This document shows, piece by piece, positions 48,226-59,151 of a stretch of DNA of 64,000 nucleotides. This stretch comes from Trileptium ribeirensis. Lineage: Eukaryota > Nematoda > Enoplea > Enoplida > Thoracostomopsidae. The stretch covers positions 58,620-122,619 of the forward strand of contig JASANE010017598.1 of the NCBI GenBank assembly GCA_030248225.1. Reading direction: 5' to 3'. Position numbers and translations under genes: made by a program. Every line of letters begins with the position of its first letter. The stretch's first letter is position 1. A model generated the notes under the pieces. That model worked only from the letters and a program-made list of their open reading frames with translations, was not told where the DNA came from and did no database searches.

Positions 48226-49830
48226 GTAAGTTAATTGCCTCCGAGATAACAAATTATAGTATTCGCCTCAGTTGACCGCTGTTCGCTGGTTGCTCGGTCG
48301 CAACTTACTCGTGAAAAAATAAAATTTTGTTTTGATATTCCATTTTTTGGTCATTTGGTGTTCGCACGCTGCCCGCTCGTTCGTATGGCGACAGTAACTG
48401 AGGTGGGTGATGTAAGGTAAGGTAAGGTCTGTATGTAATTACTTAAGAACAACGATTTTTTGTTTTACTGCTGCGCCACATTTTTGAGCTGTAATTCTCT
48501 GTTCGTATATATTTGACAGGAGTTAACCTGTTGTAAACTAACGTATGATATGGTGCATAATTTACTTGTATGATTTCATATAATTGTCGCTGCAATATGA
48601 CTGTTAGTTGGTCACTTTCAATGCAGCACGTTCGGTCAACATTTCTTAAGCTCTGTTCGAAAGTTTTTCGAATTCTTAAGGTTTGGAAAAATGGTTAAAA
48701 TTATTAATGATTTTTTTCGGTTGCTGTTTGATATGAAAGACTTTCTACTTTGTTACTTATATCTGTTATATACTTTATACTTTCTACTTCTACTAAGAAA
48801 CTCTACTCTATGTTCGTTCGAAAGAAAGTGGTCATTTCGTATTTTGAATGTACGCCATTTAACAATACACCGACTGAACATTCAGTAATACGTCACTAAA
48901 CGTTTTCTGAAAGTTAGATAATAATGATTGTGCAAGCATTATAACTTTTATAACATCATTTTATAGCTATATATAATAATTTAGTGCTGGTTGTGTATTC
49001 TTACAGAACTTTAACTTTATTCTGTAAATTTTATAGTCGCATGACTGGATAATGCCAGAATACAAGCTGATAAATTAATAATTGTTTCGTGCCTTAACGT
49101 ATAAATATTTCATTCATAAATGTTAAACTACGCCCAGCAGAGCTATCCTAAATTTTCTCGAAATTGAGGAATTCAAAATGCATTGCCAAGATTTAACTTG
49201 CCCAATATTTACTATGCATGCATTGCCATGGTTGACTATTGAAAATTGGATTTTGGAATAAACGTTTGTGAAATGTTCTGAGGGAACCATTAGAGAAGGT
49301 GCTAAAATTTGAAAGCATGCATACTGGGCTCTCCATTCGCTGAAAATTTTGCCAGGGGGCCCTGGTTCCGAACCGGGGGCTCCTGATTTTGCCAGGGGGG
49401 GCATTTTTTCAAGAGAAAAACGGTAAAAAATCGTGTCAAAATGGTTTTGGTGAAGAGAAAAAGCGATTTTGAAGCAAATTTTGACAGAATTTGCCAAAAT
49501 TTTGGCTTCACAACGAAATTTTAGTTCAAATTTTGATTAAATTTTACGTACTTTGGACCGATTGGAAACAAATTTTCATAGAGGCGGTAAACGGAGGGGA
49601 GCCCTAAATTTTGCCAGGGGGCATGAACTGGGGGCACCTGTTTTGAACCAGGGGGAACCGAGAAATGCAAGAGGGCCCCACCCCCAATTTGGAGAGCCCA
49701 GTGCATAAACATCTGTATACTCAATTGGTGTGTAGCTTGACTCATGAATGCTAACTGCGCAAAAATTAAATTCTATTTTGCTGGCACGTGGTCAGTAAGA
49801 ATTTCAGGAAATATGTTATTCTTATTTTAG
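48226..49830 (+). other. Intron 8 (phase 0)
   Basis: Bases 48257-48405 carry a short inverted-repeat sequence: tagtattcgcctcagttgac at the left and cagtaactgaggtggg at the right. A (ggtaa)n run sits at 48413-48430. One complete CTGG-type MITE is listed separately. No other gene is visible. Confidence 0.6.
49323..49701. mobile_element. CTGG-type MITE (ctgggctctcca) with 5-bp target duplication
   Basis: The left end actgggctctcca and the right end tggagagcccag are perfect inverted repeats over 12 bp, apart from one extra outer a on the left. tgcat flanks both sides (49318-49322 and 49702-49706). The interior has runs of gccaggggg and G/C-rich ends around an AT-rich core. It lies about 130 bases before exon 9. 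Confidence 0.88.
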
Positions 49831-50007
49831 ACCGACGCTAAGGGGTGTAATTTTCTGCATTCAGCCGTGAAAGCCATGGATCTTGAGTCAGTTCTATTTC
49901 TGCTCTCAGTTCATATGGACGTTAATGTTTTGGTGAAAGATTCCTCACGGTCGTCGCCGCTTCATCTAGCCGCACAAACCGGGCAGGAAATGATAACTCG
50001 CAATTTG
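49831..50007 (+). CDS. ANKFY1: ANKFY1 exon 9 (ankyrin repeats)
   Basis: The acceptor is cttattttag and the donor gtatgt. It encodes 59 whole codons: TDAKGCNFLHSAVKAMDLES, VLFLLSVHMDVNVLVKDSSR, SSPLHLAAQTGQEMITRNL. The human match is DNKGRNFLHVAVQNSDIESVLFLISVHANVNSRVQDASKLTPLHLA. The FLH and SPLHLA motifs mark two repeats. Phase 0 at both ends. Confidence 0.95.
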
Positions 50008-51523
50008 GTATGTCACTGAATGAAATCATTATGTTTACGTTATTTGTGCTGATGAACTTATTGATTTGAAAATGTTTTTTTAATTATTGGCTGGACGTAT
50101 TGATGTAACTTCGTAGGTTTAAACAAACTGGCATACCATATATATTTTTACATTCTTAATTAAGCAAATTTGGCCGAGATTTAATTATGACAACATTATT
50201 TCCAATTTTCAAACCTTCATTTATTTCAAGTGTGAATTTTAAATCATTAGAAAAACTTTTATCATCGCCGAGTAAACTAGTGATTGAAACAGAGTGAGCT
50301 TAGCAATCGAAGTTTCCTCAAATAGCGTTGAGCTTGAAAAAAAATGTTTTTCTCAGTCTGTTCGTCACACAACTCTTAACCAGATTGATGGATTTTGACA
50401 ATATTTTATTCGACGCATAATGAAATGCAATTGTGCACCTAGCTTTATATTTGCGTTGCTGCCATGATTTTCTGTCTAAATTTTCATAATAATGCCTCGA
50501 ATTGGAGACTTTGATTTTGGACATTTGATTTCACCTAATATTTTCGGTTGTAACGCTTGCCAGAGGTGTCCAATCTAAATATGCAGAATCCTCTCATCGA
50601 GACCTACAATTTTACTATTTCTGAGAGCAGCCGTTTTCGAGCTATGAGTCAGTTTGAAAAATACAGCAGTAAAAGTGAAATATATTAAAATTACAAAGCA
50701 ATTTTTTTTGATTGTTGATGTGAACCATAGATTATAGGATTATATAACACTTACACACGTTGACTTCATTGTTTCCACTTTAGATTGAGTGGGTTCTTAA
50801 GTCTGTGGGGCGGTACCGGGGGAATATTTGATAAAAGTTTTGACCACAAATAGTCAAATTTTGCACATTTTCAATATTATAGTTGCATGTAGGCATTAGA
50901 ATGTGACCATAGGTGGTCGTTGTTGTTGAATAAGATAAAACAAATATAATTGCGTGGTATGCATCATATAAGGCAACTGTTGGGGTCCTCCTTGAACGTA
51001 TAGTATTCGCCAAAAATAACCGTCTCATTTCGAGCGATTGAGTTCGAGCGAGCTGCGAGCGAGTGGCTCGCTCGAGATTTTGAAAGTATTTAAAGTAATA
51101 GCAAATTCTGTTTTTAGAACAAATTTATTTCGAACGAGTCGCGAGCGAGCGACAGACATTTTTGGCGGGTATTGTAAAATAGCTTTTCAAATTAAATTTT
51201 TTATTTAAATTAGTGATTTATAAATTTCAAAAGGTTTCGCGTTTTTGGTTATTGGAAGAAAAAATAAAGAGTTCTTTGGGTTGTCCAAAATGGCCGTAGT
51301 ATTGTCATATAGGTATTGCCGATGCATAATTCCTATCGTGGGACTTTAAATAGGCTCAGTAAACTGAATATGAAACAACAAAAAGGTCGGTAAGCGCAGA
51401 GCAGCCATACTTACTTCGCTTCCCTCGCTTTGCGTGTTACTAGTATTATGATCGTGTACAGCTATTGTTCTTCGGAACATAGGTTTTCACATCCGCCTCA
51501 GTATATGCTTGTAATTATTTCAG
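50008..51523 (+). other. Intron 9 (phase 0)
   Basis: Contains one small MITE (50999-51175, listed separately). The rest is AT-rich and carries no gene. Confidence 0.65.
50999..51175. mobile_element. Small MITE (tagtattcgcca ends)
   Basis: The left end tatagtattcgccaaaaata and the inverted right end tacaatacccgccaaaaatg match at about 17 of 20 positions. The interior is dense in cgagcga words forming further inverted pairs (gcgagcgag / ctcgctcg). Related ends occur at 12699-12889 and 62990-63138. Confidence 0.65.
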
Positions 51524-51674
51524 TTACTAGCCGGCGCTAATGCAAATGCAACGACAACTACAAAGAAGACATCGCTTCACATTGCTGCGCTAAACGATCG
51601 CGCTTCGATTTGTAGCATTTTACTCGCTCATGAAGGAATTGAATTCGATGCCATTGACGACGGTGGTAATAACG
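51524..51674 (+). CDS. ANKFY1: ANKFY1 exon 10 (ankyrin repeats)
   Basis: The acceptor is aattatttcag and the donor gtatgc. It encodes 50 codons plus one base: LLAGANANATTTKKTSLHIA, ALNDRASICSILLAHEGIEF and DAIDDGGNN. The human match is LLLAGAKVNELTKHRQTALHLAAQQDLPTICSVLLENGVDFAAVDENGNNALHLA. The last G pairs with CA of exon 11 to give Ala, so the conserved GNNALHLA motif crosses the splice. Confidence 0.94.
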
Positions 51675-53055
51675 GTATGCGGATGTTTTTTCAATATTGT
51701 ACTAAACGGAAATCTATAAATAGTATAAATTCTTGTTTGATGTTATTCAAAATTGTTACTAATAACAAGGACAGCTCTCTCTTAGCCTTTGAATATGAGA
51801 AGCGAGTATAAATTTTTATGCGCAGTAGGCCCTATATACGGTATTGAAATTTTTTGACGCCACTGTCTAACAACGTGTAATTGCTCCGCTAAGTCTTTCA
51901 AAGAACAAAACTATCGGGGACTTTACATAATCGACTTTGATAGAAAATTTGTAAAGAAATGTTTCACAGATAGTTTTAGCATTTTTGTCGTACTTTTATC
52001 TCGAGCGGTCGCTATATTACTGTCACCTTTCGAACGAATAAATATATGTGTATAAGCATTAGATGAACAAACGCCATCACGTTATAATAATTATACTATT
52101 CTGGCCTGTCCACCGCCTCTGAAAAGTGGGGGGGATAAATTTTGCTTAAAAATACTTAATAATTTCCATATTTTCATGCATTTTTACTACGTGAATGTAT
52201 AAAGCTAAAAACGATATTTTAGCATTATAAATAGTGGTAATCAATGTTTACAAAACAATTTGCAAGCAAAAAACATAAATTTTCAGACATAAAAAATTTT
52301 GGAATTAGTTGAACCTGGGGGGTTTCGGCCGAGTGGGGGGCGGACATAGGGAAACATCTCACGCACGTTAGGGGCTTTGGAAACTGGGAAGGAGTCCTCC
52401 CCACCTCCCCCCTCTCCCCACTGTGGACAGCCAGTTATTATATATTATATGGAGTGCTTATCTTGTTGTGATTTCTAAGTTAGCGGCTTTTGTTTCAGAC
52501 ATGTACCATCGAATATTTTATGCTAATACTGTACGGTTACACATAATGGTCAGCATACTTGTAACACCCTCTCACAATTATTTTATAACACATTACTGAA
52601 ATATCAACGCGTTATGTCAACTAACTGAATCCGAGCCATGCCATTTGTAGGACTGAATTTTGGCTAACACAATAATTTTATTGTGGACGCTGTAACCGGG
52701 GTTCGAAAAGAAACTCATAGTATTTTAACCGGTTGTAAATTATGTAACATATCTGTAATTGTAAAGATCGACATCATTTATATCAAAATAGTTTTGTATA
52801 CGTCTAGTATTATTTTGGCTCAAGTAACCTTGAAGGCGACGGCGTTATGTTATAACGTTAAAAATTGAACAGCACAGAAGAGGGGGAGTTTGAGGGCGGT
52901 AAGACTTCGCCTTAGGTTTGGGCTTAGTGTATGTCTCATTATAAGGACTTTAGCTTAACTTAGTATATCGAAAATGCCATGGACTGCATTTTATTTCTGC
53001 CCCTCAGGGTGACGTTGGCCATTACTTTTTTAATTTTTGACTTTTTCTCATTTAG
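51675..53055 (+). other. Intron 10 (phase 1)
   Basis: Holds one MITE (52101-52434). Bases 52440-53055 carry nothing I recognise. Confidence 0.65.
52101..52434. mobile_element. CTGG-family MITE
   Basis: The left end is ctggcctgtccaccgcctct and the inverted right end ctggctgtccacagtgggg, giving an outer inverted repeat of about 12 bp. The interior matches the 30778-31123 copy in reverse order. Flanks are ctatt and ttatt, a 5-bp target duplication with one mismatch. Confidence 0.82.
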
Positions 53056-53146
53056 CATTGCATCTGGCGTGTCAGTCGGGAAGCAGTGGATGTGTCAAAG
53101 CTCTCCTCAACGAATCGAAGATTCATGCTGACGCTGCCAATAAAAG
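53056..53146 (+). CDS. ANKFY1: ANKFY1 exon 11, followed by a GC donor
   Basis: The acceptor is ttctcatttag. CA completes Ala, then 29 codons: LHLACQSGSSGCVKALLNES then KIHADAANK, and two bases AG. The sequence after AAAAG is gcaatt, not gt. Taking this as a GC donor gives AG+A = Arg and the product DAANKRGQIPLHVL, which parallels human DAEAFNLRGQSPLHIL exactly. The nearest downstream GT (gtgtca, 53156) would add residues and break the frame into exon 12. The 3' boundary rests on homology rather than a standard donor. Confidence 0.88.
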
Positions 53147-54991
53147 GCAATTTTTGTGTCACTATTTATTAAAAATCGGGTTTTGAAATAAAAAATGTAC
53201 AGTCTCATTCTTGTTCGGTTTTCGAAATTTAAATAGTTTTGATCTTTTTCGTTTTTCTAACGTATTCGTTCGCGCAATATGTTTAAGGCTTATTATCAAT
53301 AAATTATCATTGGATTCTGAGTGAGTGAGTGAGTGAAACGAGCGAAGCGAAGAATTCTTACTAGCTAGGAGTGTGAAATTTGGCAGCGTCTGTTTGTGGG
53401 TTTTTTCGGGTGACACGCATAACTCAACTTCTGGTAAACCGATCAGGTCGCGCGATACCTCATTCGAAAGCTTTAAATCTCTATTTGTGCCCTTTAGTTA
53501 GACGCAAAAACCGATTCCAACTTCTTCTCCCTCAAAAGATGGACCGAAAGTGCCCAAGTAGGGTCCCTAGAGATCCCACGAAAAGACGTTATGAGTCATA
53601 TCTATATATACAACCACCAGTGTGATCTGGCAGCGTTTGTTCTCATTTTGTTCAGAACGCTTAGCTCTATAAAGCTATGTAATTGTTGTTATTGCTGAGG
53701 TTACCTACGCTCCAGCCTTGGGTCAAAAGGGGTTTTCAAATGGACCCGTGGGACCCCCGAAAACACCCAATTGATCATATCTCCTTAGCCGCTGGAGCGA
53801 TTCTGCTAAGATTGGGTTCATTTTTGTTTAGAAAGTCTAAGCTCTAAATAGCTATATACGTTGCGTTGCTATTGACTGCACTTGTCGATCAAGGTCGGGT
53901 AAAGTTGGTTTATACATGAGCCCTTTGGATCTCGAAAACATCAAATTGGACATATCTTCTCAACCACTAGAGCGATTCGGCTAAGATTTGCCGCATTTTG
54001 TTCAGGAAGCAAATCTCTATATAGCTGTAAACACTGCTTTGCTATTGACCACCACTGTCGAGCAGGGTTGGGTTGAGATTGGTAGTAATTGGGCCTTTGG
54101 GACTCCGAAAACACCAAATTGACCTTATCTCCTCAACGACTAGAGCAATTCAGCCACAGCTGGCCTCATTTTGTTCAGAGAACAAAGCTCTGTATAGCTA
54201 TATCATATTGTGTGGTGCTCTACTATTTGAGTCCACCTGCACAGTATGTTTGGATGAATATAGTATATAAGAACTGAACTGATGAGGATGCAAACCTATA
54301 CCTGTGATATTTGTTGTGCGCCTGAATTTAATTGTGATTTGTCATATAAGTAAATGTATTTTCCTAACTTTTATATACGCTCAAAATTCACTTTCTTGGC
54401 CATGAGACAAGTCCCTACTTGATTTATTATTCATTTTATTGATTATTTTTTATTCTCGCAGGAAATATGTATATTGTTATGTGTGTCACCGGGGAAAAAT
54501 TATTTATTTGCTGAGATCATGACGACAAAATATTATAACTTTATATTCCGTGTTTGATATCTAAATATTCTACGATATATTAGTAACATACTCAAAAGTA
54601 TCTATTTAAAATTCGAATTTGCAGTATAATCTATTAATATAATACATTAAAACTTTAAAGATTGGCGGAAAAACTAATGATTTTAGTATAAATCCTTGAA
54701 TATGGTCATTTATATTTCATTTTAGGGTAAGAAATTAGACGTATATACACTCTGTTTTCGTTTTATTTTCGGCAGCAAAATTTCTTCGTTATTCGGCAAT
54801 TTTATTGTAAAACGATTTTAATGTTAAAGTTTGGTAATAACGAATGGTTCCAGCGAGTATGGGTTTGCTAAAACCATTTTATACATGAATATTTAAAAAT
54901 AATCCACGGACTAATGATGAGTTTAAACAAAATGCTTTTAGTCTTATCGTTGTTATAGCTATGATTATACCTCGTTACCTGTGAATTTAAG
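53147..54991 (+). other. Intron 11 (phase 2), GC-AG type
   Basis: It starts gcaattt and ends tgaatttaag. Besides the composite repeat listed next, bases 54430-54991 hold nothing I recognise. Confidence 0.75.
53355..54420 (+). repeat. Composite leader + ~175-bp tandem units + tail, copy 3
   Basis: The leader at 53364-53600 has gtgtgaaatttggcagcgtc, cgcataactcaacttctgg and ctttaaatctctatttgtgc. Three units follow, marked by aattgatcatatctcc near 53769, aattggacatatcttc near 53944 and aattgaccttatctcc near 54116, spacings of about 175 and 172 bp. Each unit also has ctagagcgattcggctaaga and cattttgttcag. The tail near 54370 has cgctcaaaattcac and gagacaagtccctac. Confidence 0.75.
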
Positions 54992-55116
54992 AGGCCAAAT
55001 CCCGCTTCACGTTCTAAGCCAATATGGGAAGGAAAACGCAGCCGCAATATTGGAATTGTTTCTGAACGCCATTCCGTCGTATCCGATCGACAGGCCTGAT
55101 GCAGATGGAAGCACGG
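54992..55116 (+). CDS. ANKFY1: ANKFY1 exon 12
   Basis: The acceptor is gtgaatttaag and the donor gtctgt. It begins with A, completing Arg with exon 11, then encodes GQIPLHVLSQYGKENAAAIL, ELFLNAIPSYPIDRPDADGS and T, with one base left over. The human match is GQSPLHILGQYGKENAAAIFDLFLECMPGYPLDKPDADGST, one of the best conserved stretches. The leftover G joins CT of exon 13 to give Ala where human has Val. Confidence 0.95.
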
Positions 55117-56952
55117 GTCTGTCTAGCAATCTAATTTTCTGTCTCGTGTTTTTAATATGATTGTAGTTTTACGTTGCTTATTCTATCTCGTACGCTTTAT
55201 CACTTTTGAACCGAGCAGGATAAATGATTAAAATGATGAGTTTTTATAGGTTTGACACACAGCTTGCGAACACTACTACTATTAGCAGTGGCAAGTACTC
55301 ATCTGATTTTGTTGTTCACCGGTCGCTGGATAAGGCTGCCAAATATCTCTAGATCGCTTTTGCATCAAAATCACCCTTTTGCAACTTTTTGACACCAACT
55401 TATTCTTGAAAATTCACTACGATATCGGGATCAAAGTTGCCGTGGGTTTGTGGTTATGGCTCCCGATTACGAAAGGGCATGACCTGTAAGCTCCTATTTC
55501 TTAACGGTAGGTGTGGGCTGACATACTTGAGTGATTCTTCAGTGCATCCGTGGATCTCTACTTTAACGCGGGACCATGAAGTACTAGCGGACATTCAGAA
55601 AACGTCAAATATGAGTAAATTAACAACTGTCGCAATTGTTGTGGCTATTTAATAGAGGAAAATTTTAGCAATTTTATATTCATACAAAAAATTTTGGGGA
55701 TTTTTTAGCCAAAATAGAAAAAATCTTAATGTTTTAGACGCACACAAAACTTCTGGGGCGAAAACTGCAGGAGGCTCACGTTTACCAAGAGACATAAACT
55801 GCAGAATCTGGGTTCTCTGGTCAGTCCAAACTTCGGAAATCATAGCGGGGATGCCTGAGCCGGGGGAGCCCCGGCTCACCTGCCGGGGGTGTCGGATTTT
55901 GGCGGGGGCCAATTTTTTACCGGATTTTGTCGTGTTTAGACGTTAATTTTTCTCTGCAGGGGCTTTGCCCCAGCGGGTACCCGAATTTTTGCCAGGGGGT
56001 AGGAGCCGGGGGATACCTCCGTTTCGCCAGAGGGCAGCCGAAAACGCCGGGGGCCCCCGCCCCCCCACTTTGCACTAGCCAGGTTCTCTCGCTCCGCTCC
56101 TGATATTCAGATTAACCCGCAATTAGCGACTAGCGTATTTGTGTTTGCGGTAGTCGGTTCGGGCCCTGGAGCAACATTATCATTTTTAATTTCCTTATCA
56201 TTGGTTTCATTATACTTAGTTAGCAACCCTGTTGTTTAATTTGATGTGTTTAGACAAGATTTAGGTTATTATGAAAATATGTCAGTCAAATTTTAGGTAT
56301 GGTCCGTACGACCATGTCACGCATTGCGCACACTCCTTTTAAGAAATATCTATATTGATGAGGAGCATAAAACCCTCATTTTTAAAGTCCTGACGCATAC
56401 CTGACGAGTTCGTATTTACACTAAATTCATGATTTATTCATGTCGCTATATTAATGTTACCTTTAAACATATTTTTAAATTACTTTTTATAATGCTGAAA
56501 CACTGAATAAAACATGAACTATTAAATTCGAGCGACAGTTACACTTGCTTGAAAATAATGGTAATAATATGTAGCATATGGACCCAAAAGTGTGTTCTTG
56601 CGAAACTAAACATGGGGACCCGAAGTTCTCCCGCCACATTTCGGAACGCTGTGGACAGGTCAGTAAGCTAGAACCCTAAATTATGTATCGATGGAGATTT
56701 TGTATAGATTATTATTGAGAAGAAGCCTTGAACGTGTGAATCGGTATTTCTAAAAATAAATAAGTACTAAAGATTTATCACACGGGAGGGTTATGTTTTC
56801 ATCTGTAAAATCTGCACGTGAACAATATGCTTTTTTATATATTTTAGCTTTCCAAATACAATACGAACAATCATAATTTTTTATTGGAAAAATAATGATT
56901 ATAATTCTTTTCAGGTATTATATTTATCATGATTGTGTATACCTCTTTATAG
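55117..56952 (+). other. Intron 12 (phase 1)
   Basis: Contains the GC-rich MITE at 55817-56082 and, near 56610-56665, a CTGG-family fragment (aacatggggacccgaagttc ... gctgtggacaggtcag). No gene otherwise. Confidence 0.65.
55817..56082. mobile_element. CTGG-type MITE (ctggtcagtccaaa), 5-bp duplication
   Basis: The left end is ctggtcagtccaaa and the inverted right end ctggctagtgcaaa. gttct stands on both sides (55812-55816 and 56083-56087), a perfect 5-bp duplication. Its interior is the same family as 3214-3432 (ggaaat-atagc, ccggattttgtcg-gttta, gcaggggctttg, gggcagccgaaaa). Confidence 0.9.
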
Positions 56953-57099
56953 CTCTACTTTTGGCGTACATGAATGGAAATGCACAACTCTGCAAAGCTT
57001 TAGTTCATGCTGGAGCGTGTATCGGTATTGTCAATATGCACGGCACGTCCATATTTAACTACCAAGTAGCGACAAAGCAACTTTTAAACAAAATATTAG
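56953..57099 (+). CDS. ANKFY1: ANKFY1 exon 13
   Basis: The acceptor is acctctttatag and the donor gtatgt. After completing Ala it encodes LLLAYMNGNAQLCKALVHAG, ACIGIVNMHGTSIFNYQVAT and KQLLNKIL, plus one base. The human match is LLLAYMKGNANLCRAIVRSGARLGVNNNQGVNIFNYQVATKQLL. It carries the last ankyrin repeat and the IFNYQVATKQLL helix that leads to the FYVE finger. Open sequence continues upstream to 56895, but the acceptor and homology place the start here. Confidence 0.96.
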
Positions 57100-57521
57100 G
57101 TATGTTGGAAATAGTACTCGGTTATACCGAAGTGTGACAGTAGGCAATAATATAAAAGCATATGGCGCACTCGCATATTAAATCATTCGTGGATGCAGTA
57201 CAACTTTTTGTGCCATTTTTATTTTCAAAACTGTATATGAATAGAATAATTATTTGCTTATGACGGATTTCATGTTTATTATAAGGTGTGATGCTTATAT
57301 TGGCCATGGTCACTCTAGGATGTTAAATCGAGGGTAACTATTACCTCTGCGCTGCTAATTTGTAGCTGTTTTAGAGAAAATAATTATAATATCTCTATAA
57401 GAATGTGAGATAGCTCTGAATACTTTTCATACCATCGGTGTCTCCAGTGTAGTAGCACTGTGGTTATTGCCAGTGAGTACATAGTGGTATATCTGTAAAT
57501 AATACTAAAAATAATTAATCA

Positions 57522-58320
57522 GAGCGTAGTGTAACGTAGTTGAGATTGTGTGTTGCAGGGGCGAAAGCTTTTAAATTTTGTCTGTGTATGATAGGCCTTA
57601 ACTCTTGAACGACGTAATCGATTTTCATGATTTTAGGCTCATTCGAACCAGCATGTTTGATTTACCATGTACATCTCCGAGTGTTTTCTGATTTGAGGTC
57701 TGGTTCCGGGATTCAGAGGTCAAAATGATGGTTCTTTTACACATTTTAGTACCCGTCAGGGAACCAAGGTTATTGTTATCTCAACTTTTGAATTGTTTTC
57801 TCTGGTTATTTCTATTTCATAGTAAACTGATGTCTCGTTTTTGTTTTTCGATTAAATGCTCCGGTTCTGGAGTTATGGGGTATGAGGTATGGCGCCTTCC
57901 ATGGTTCTTTGATCCAAAATTCCTAATTTTTTGTGACGACTTAATAGGCTGATAGCTTGCACTTGAGGGCTTTCGGGCATGGAAATCTCATTGGTGGTGT
58001 TACTTTTATTCTACGACCCATTTGTTCTATGGGTATGGGAGTGTGGCACCCTCGTGGTTCCTCGACCCAAAATTCGAAATTTTATTCTGATACTCTGGAA
58101 TGCTTAAACGTTCCACTTGAGGGTTTTCGTGCATGGGAAACTAACGCCGGGGTTCTAAGAACTAACTGGTTTAATTGAACTTGTGCGAGTGATCCCGATA
58201 TCCAAAACATATAAACCTATGCTATCGAGAGCTGATTGGCTGTGTACGCAAAAGGCGTAGGTGTACCCCAGTGCTTCACTACGCTCTGCAATCACGATAG
58301 AGTTAATAGTTATAATGTGA
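57522..58320. repeat. Dispersed repeat, copy B (pairs with 7990-8580)
   Basis: Shared blocks with 7990-8580 include cgattttcatgat-tt-ggct, gtcaaaatgatggt, tctttttgtttttcgattaa, gaggtatggc, gagctgattggctgtg and the end gcttcactacgctctgcaat. The left end (gcgtagtgtaacg) and right end (cactacgctctgcaatc) are inverted relative to each other, so this may be a mobile element with short inverted ends. The inner segments appear to be duplicated within this copy. Confidence 0.6.
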
Positions 58321-58344
58321 AGAATTTAGCTGGGATAATGCAGG

Positions 58345-58869
58345 AATCACATTAGGATGCGTGCAGCTAGTGGCCACTTTAATAATATGGTTGCAATCAT
58401 TATACGCAAAATATGAACACTGAACGACTATAATATACAGTAGATATGCAATGTTTGTCACCCTATCTACATTACAAGTGTAATGTTAGCGACTATATCA
58501 ATATTGTGTGCGCAATAGTAACGACAAAGTCTACAATTCGTGTGCAATGATAGAACTATATTGACATCGTGCTTGCAATGGTAGATACCATATTCACATT
58601 TCGTGTGTACACTATAATACGCGGATTATATATATGTTACACGAACTGTGCAATTAAAGTTGTTACCATTACCCACGAAGTGTAGATCTGGTTGGTACCA
58701 TTGCACGTACAATGTTGATATAGTCGCTACCATTGCATTTGTAATGTAGATGTAGGACTACCATGGCACATTGATCGTATAGTAGTCGTTAACGTTCCAC
58801 ATTTTAGGTGCAATGGTTGCAGCTATATGGTTAAAGTGTCCACTAGCTGCACGCATCTTAATGTGATTA
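58345..58869. mobile_element. Large foldback element with ~50-bp inverted ends
   Basis: The left end aatcacattaggatgcgtgc continues agctagtggccactttaa. The inverted right end aatcacattaagatgcgtgc continues agctagtggacactttaa. Inside are several weaker copies of a unit around gataccattgca-gtacaatgt, in both orientations, so most of the 525 bp can fold on itself. No coding frame and no clear target duplication. Confidence 0.87.
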
Positions 58870-59060
58870 CTTCATAATAAAATTAACACCGGTATCAAAG
58901 AAAATCTAACACGAAATTCTTTGTAGTTCTGACCACTAGGAATCTATCATGTTAACAATTCGCTACAGGCACAGTGGACTATATCTCACACAAAATTGTA
59001 CAATTCATTGAACTATCATGAATAAATTGCTAAATTTGTGAAAAATATTTTTATTTACAG

Positions 59061-59151
59061 ACCAGTTATCGAGCGAGCCAAAGTGGGCAGAAGGTGAAGC
59101 ATGCTCTGAATGTGGTTTGAAGTTTTCAATTACCATTAGAAAGCACCATTG
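59061..59151 (+). CDS. ANKFY1: ANKFY1 exon 14 (FYVE finger, first half)
   Basis: The acceptor is tttatttacag and the donor gtaagt. After completing Asp it encodes QLSSEPKWAEGEACSECGLK then FSITIRKHH, plus TG of a Cys codon. This is the start of the FYVE zinc finger: the first Cys pair CSEC, then the basic RKHHCR patch, whose Cys is split across the intron. The N-terminal WxxD position reads WAEG. Tryptophan-to-cysteine spacing equals that recalled for human ANKFY1. Confidence 0.95.

Larger units (their letters stand above)
57100..59060 (+). other. Intron 13 (phase 1)
   Basis: Holds a dispersed repeat (57522-58320) and a large foldback (58345-58869), both listed. No gene otherwise. Confidence 0.7.
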
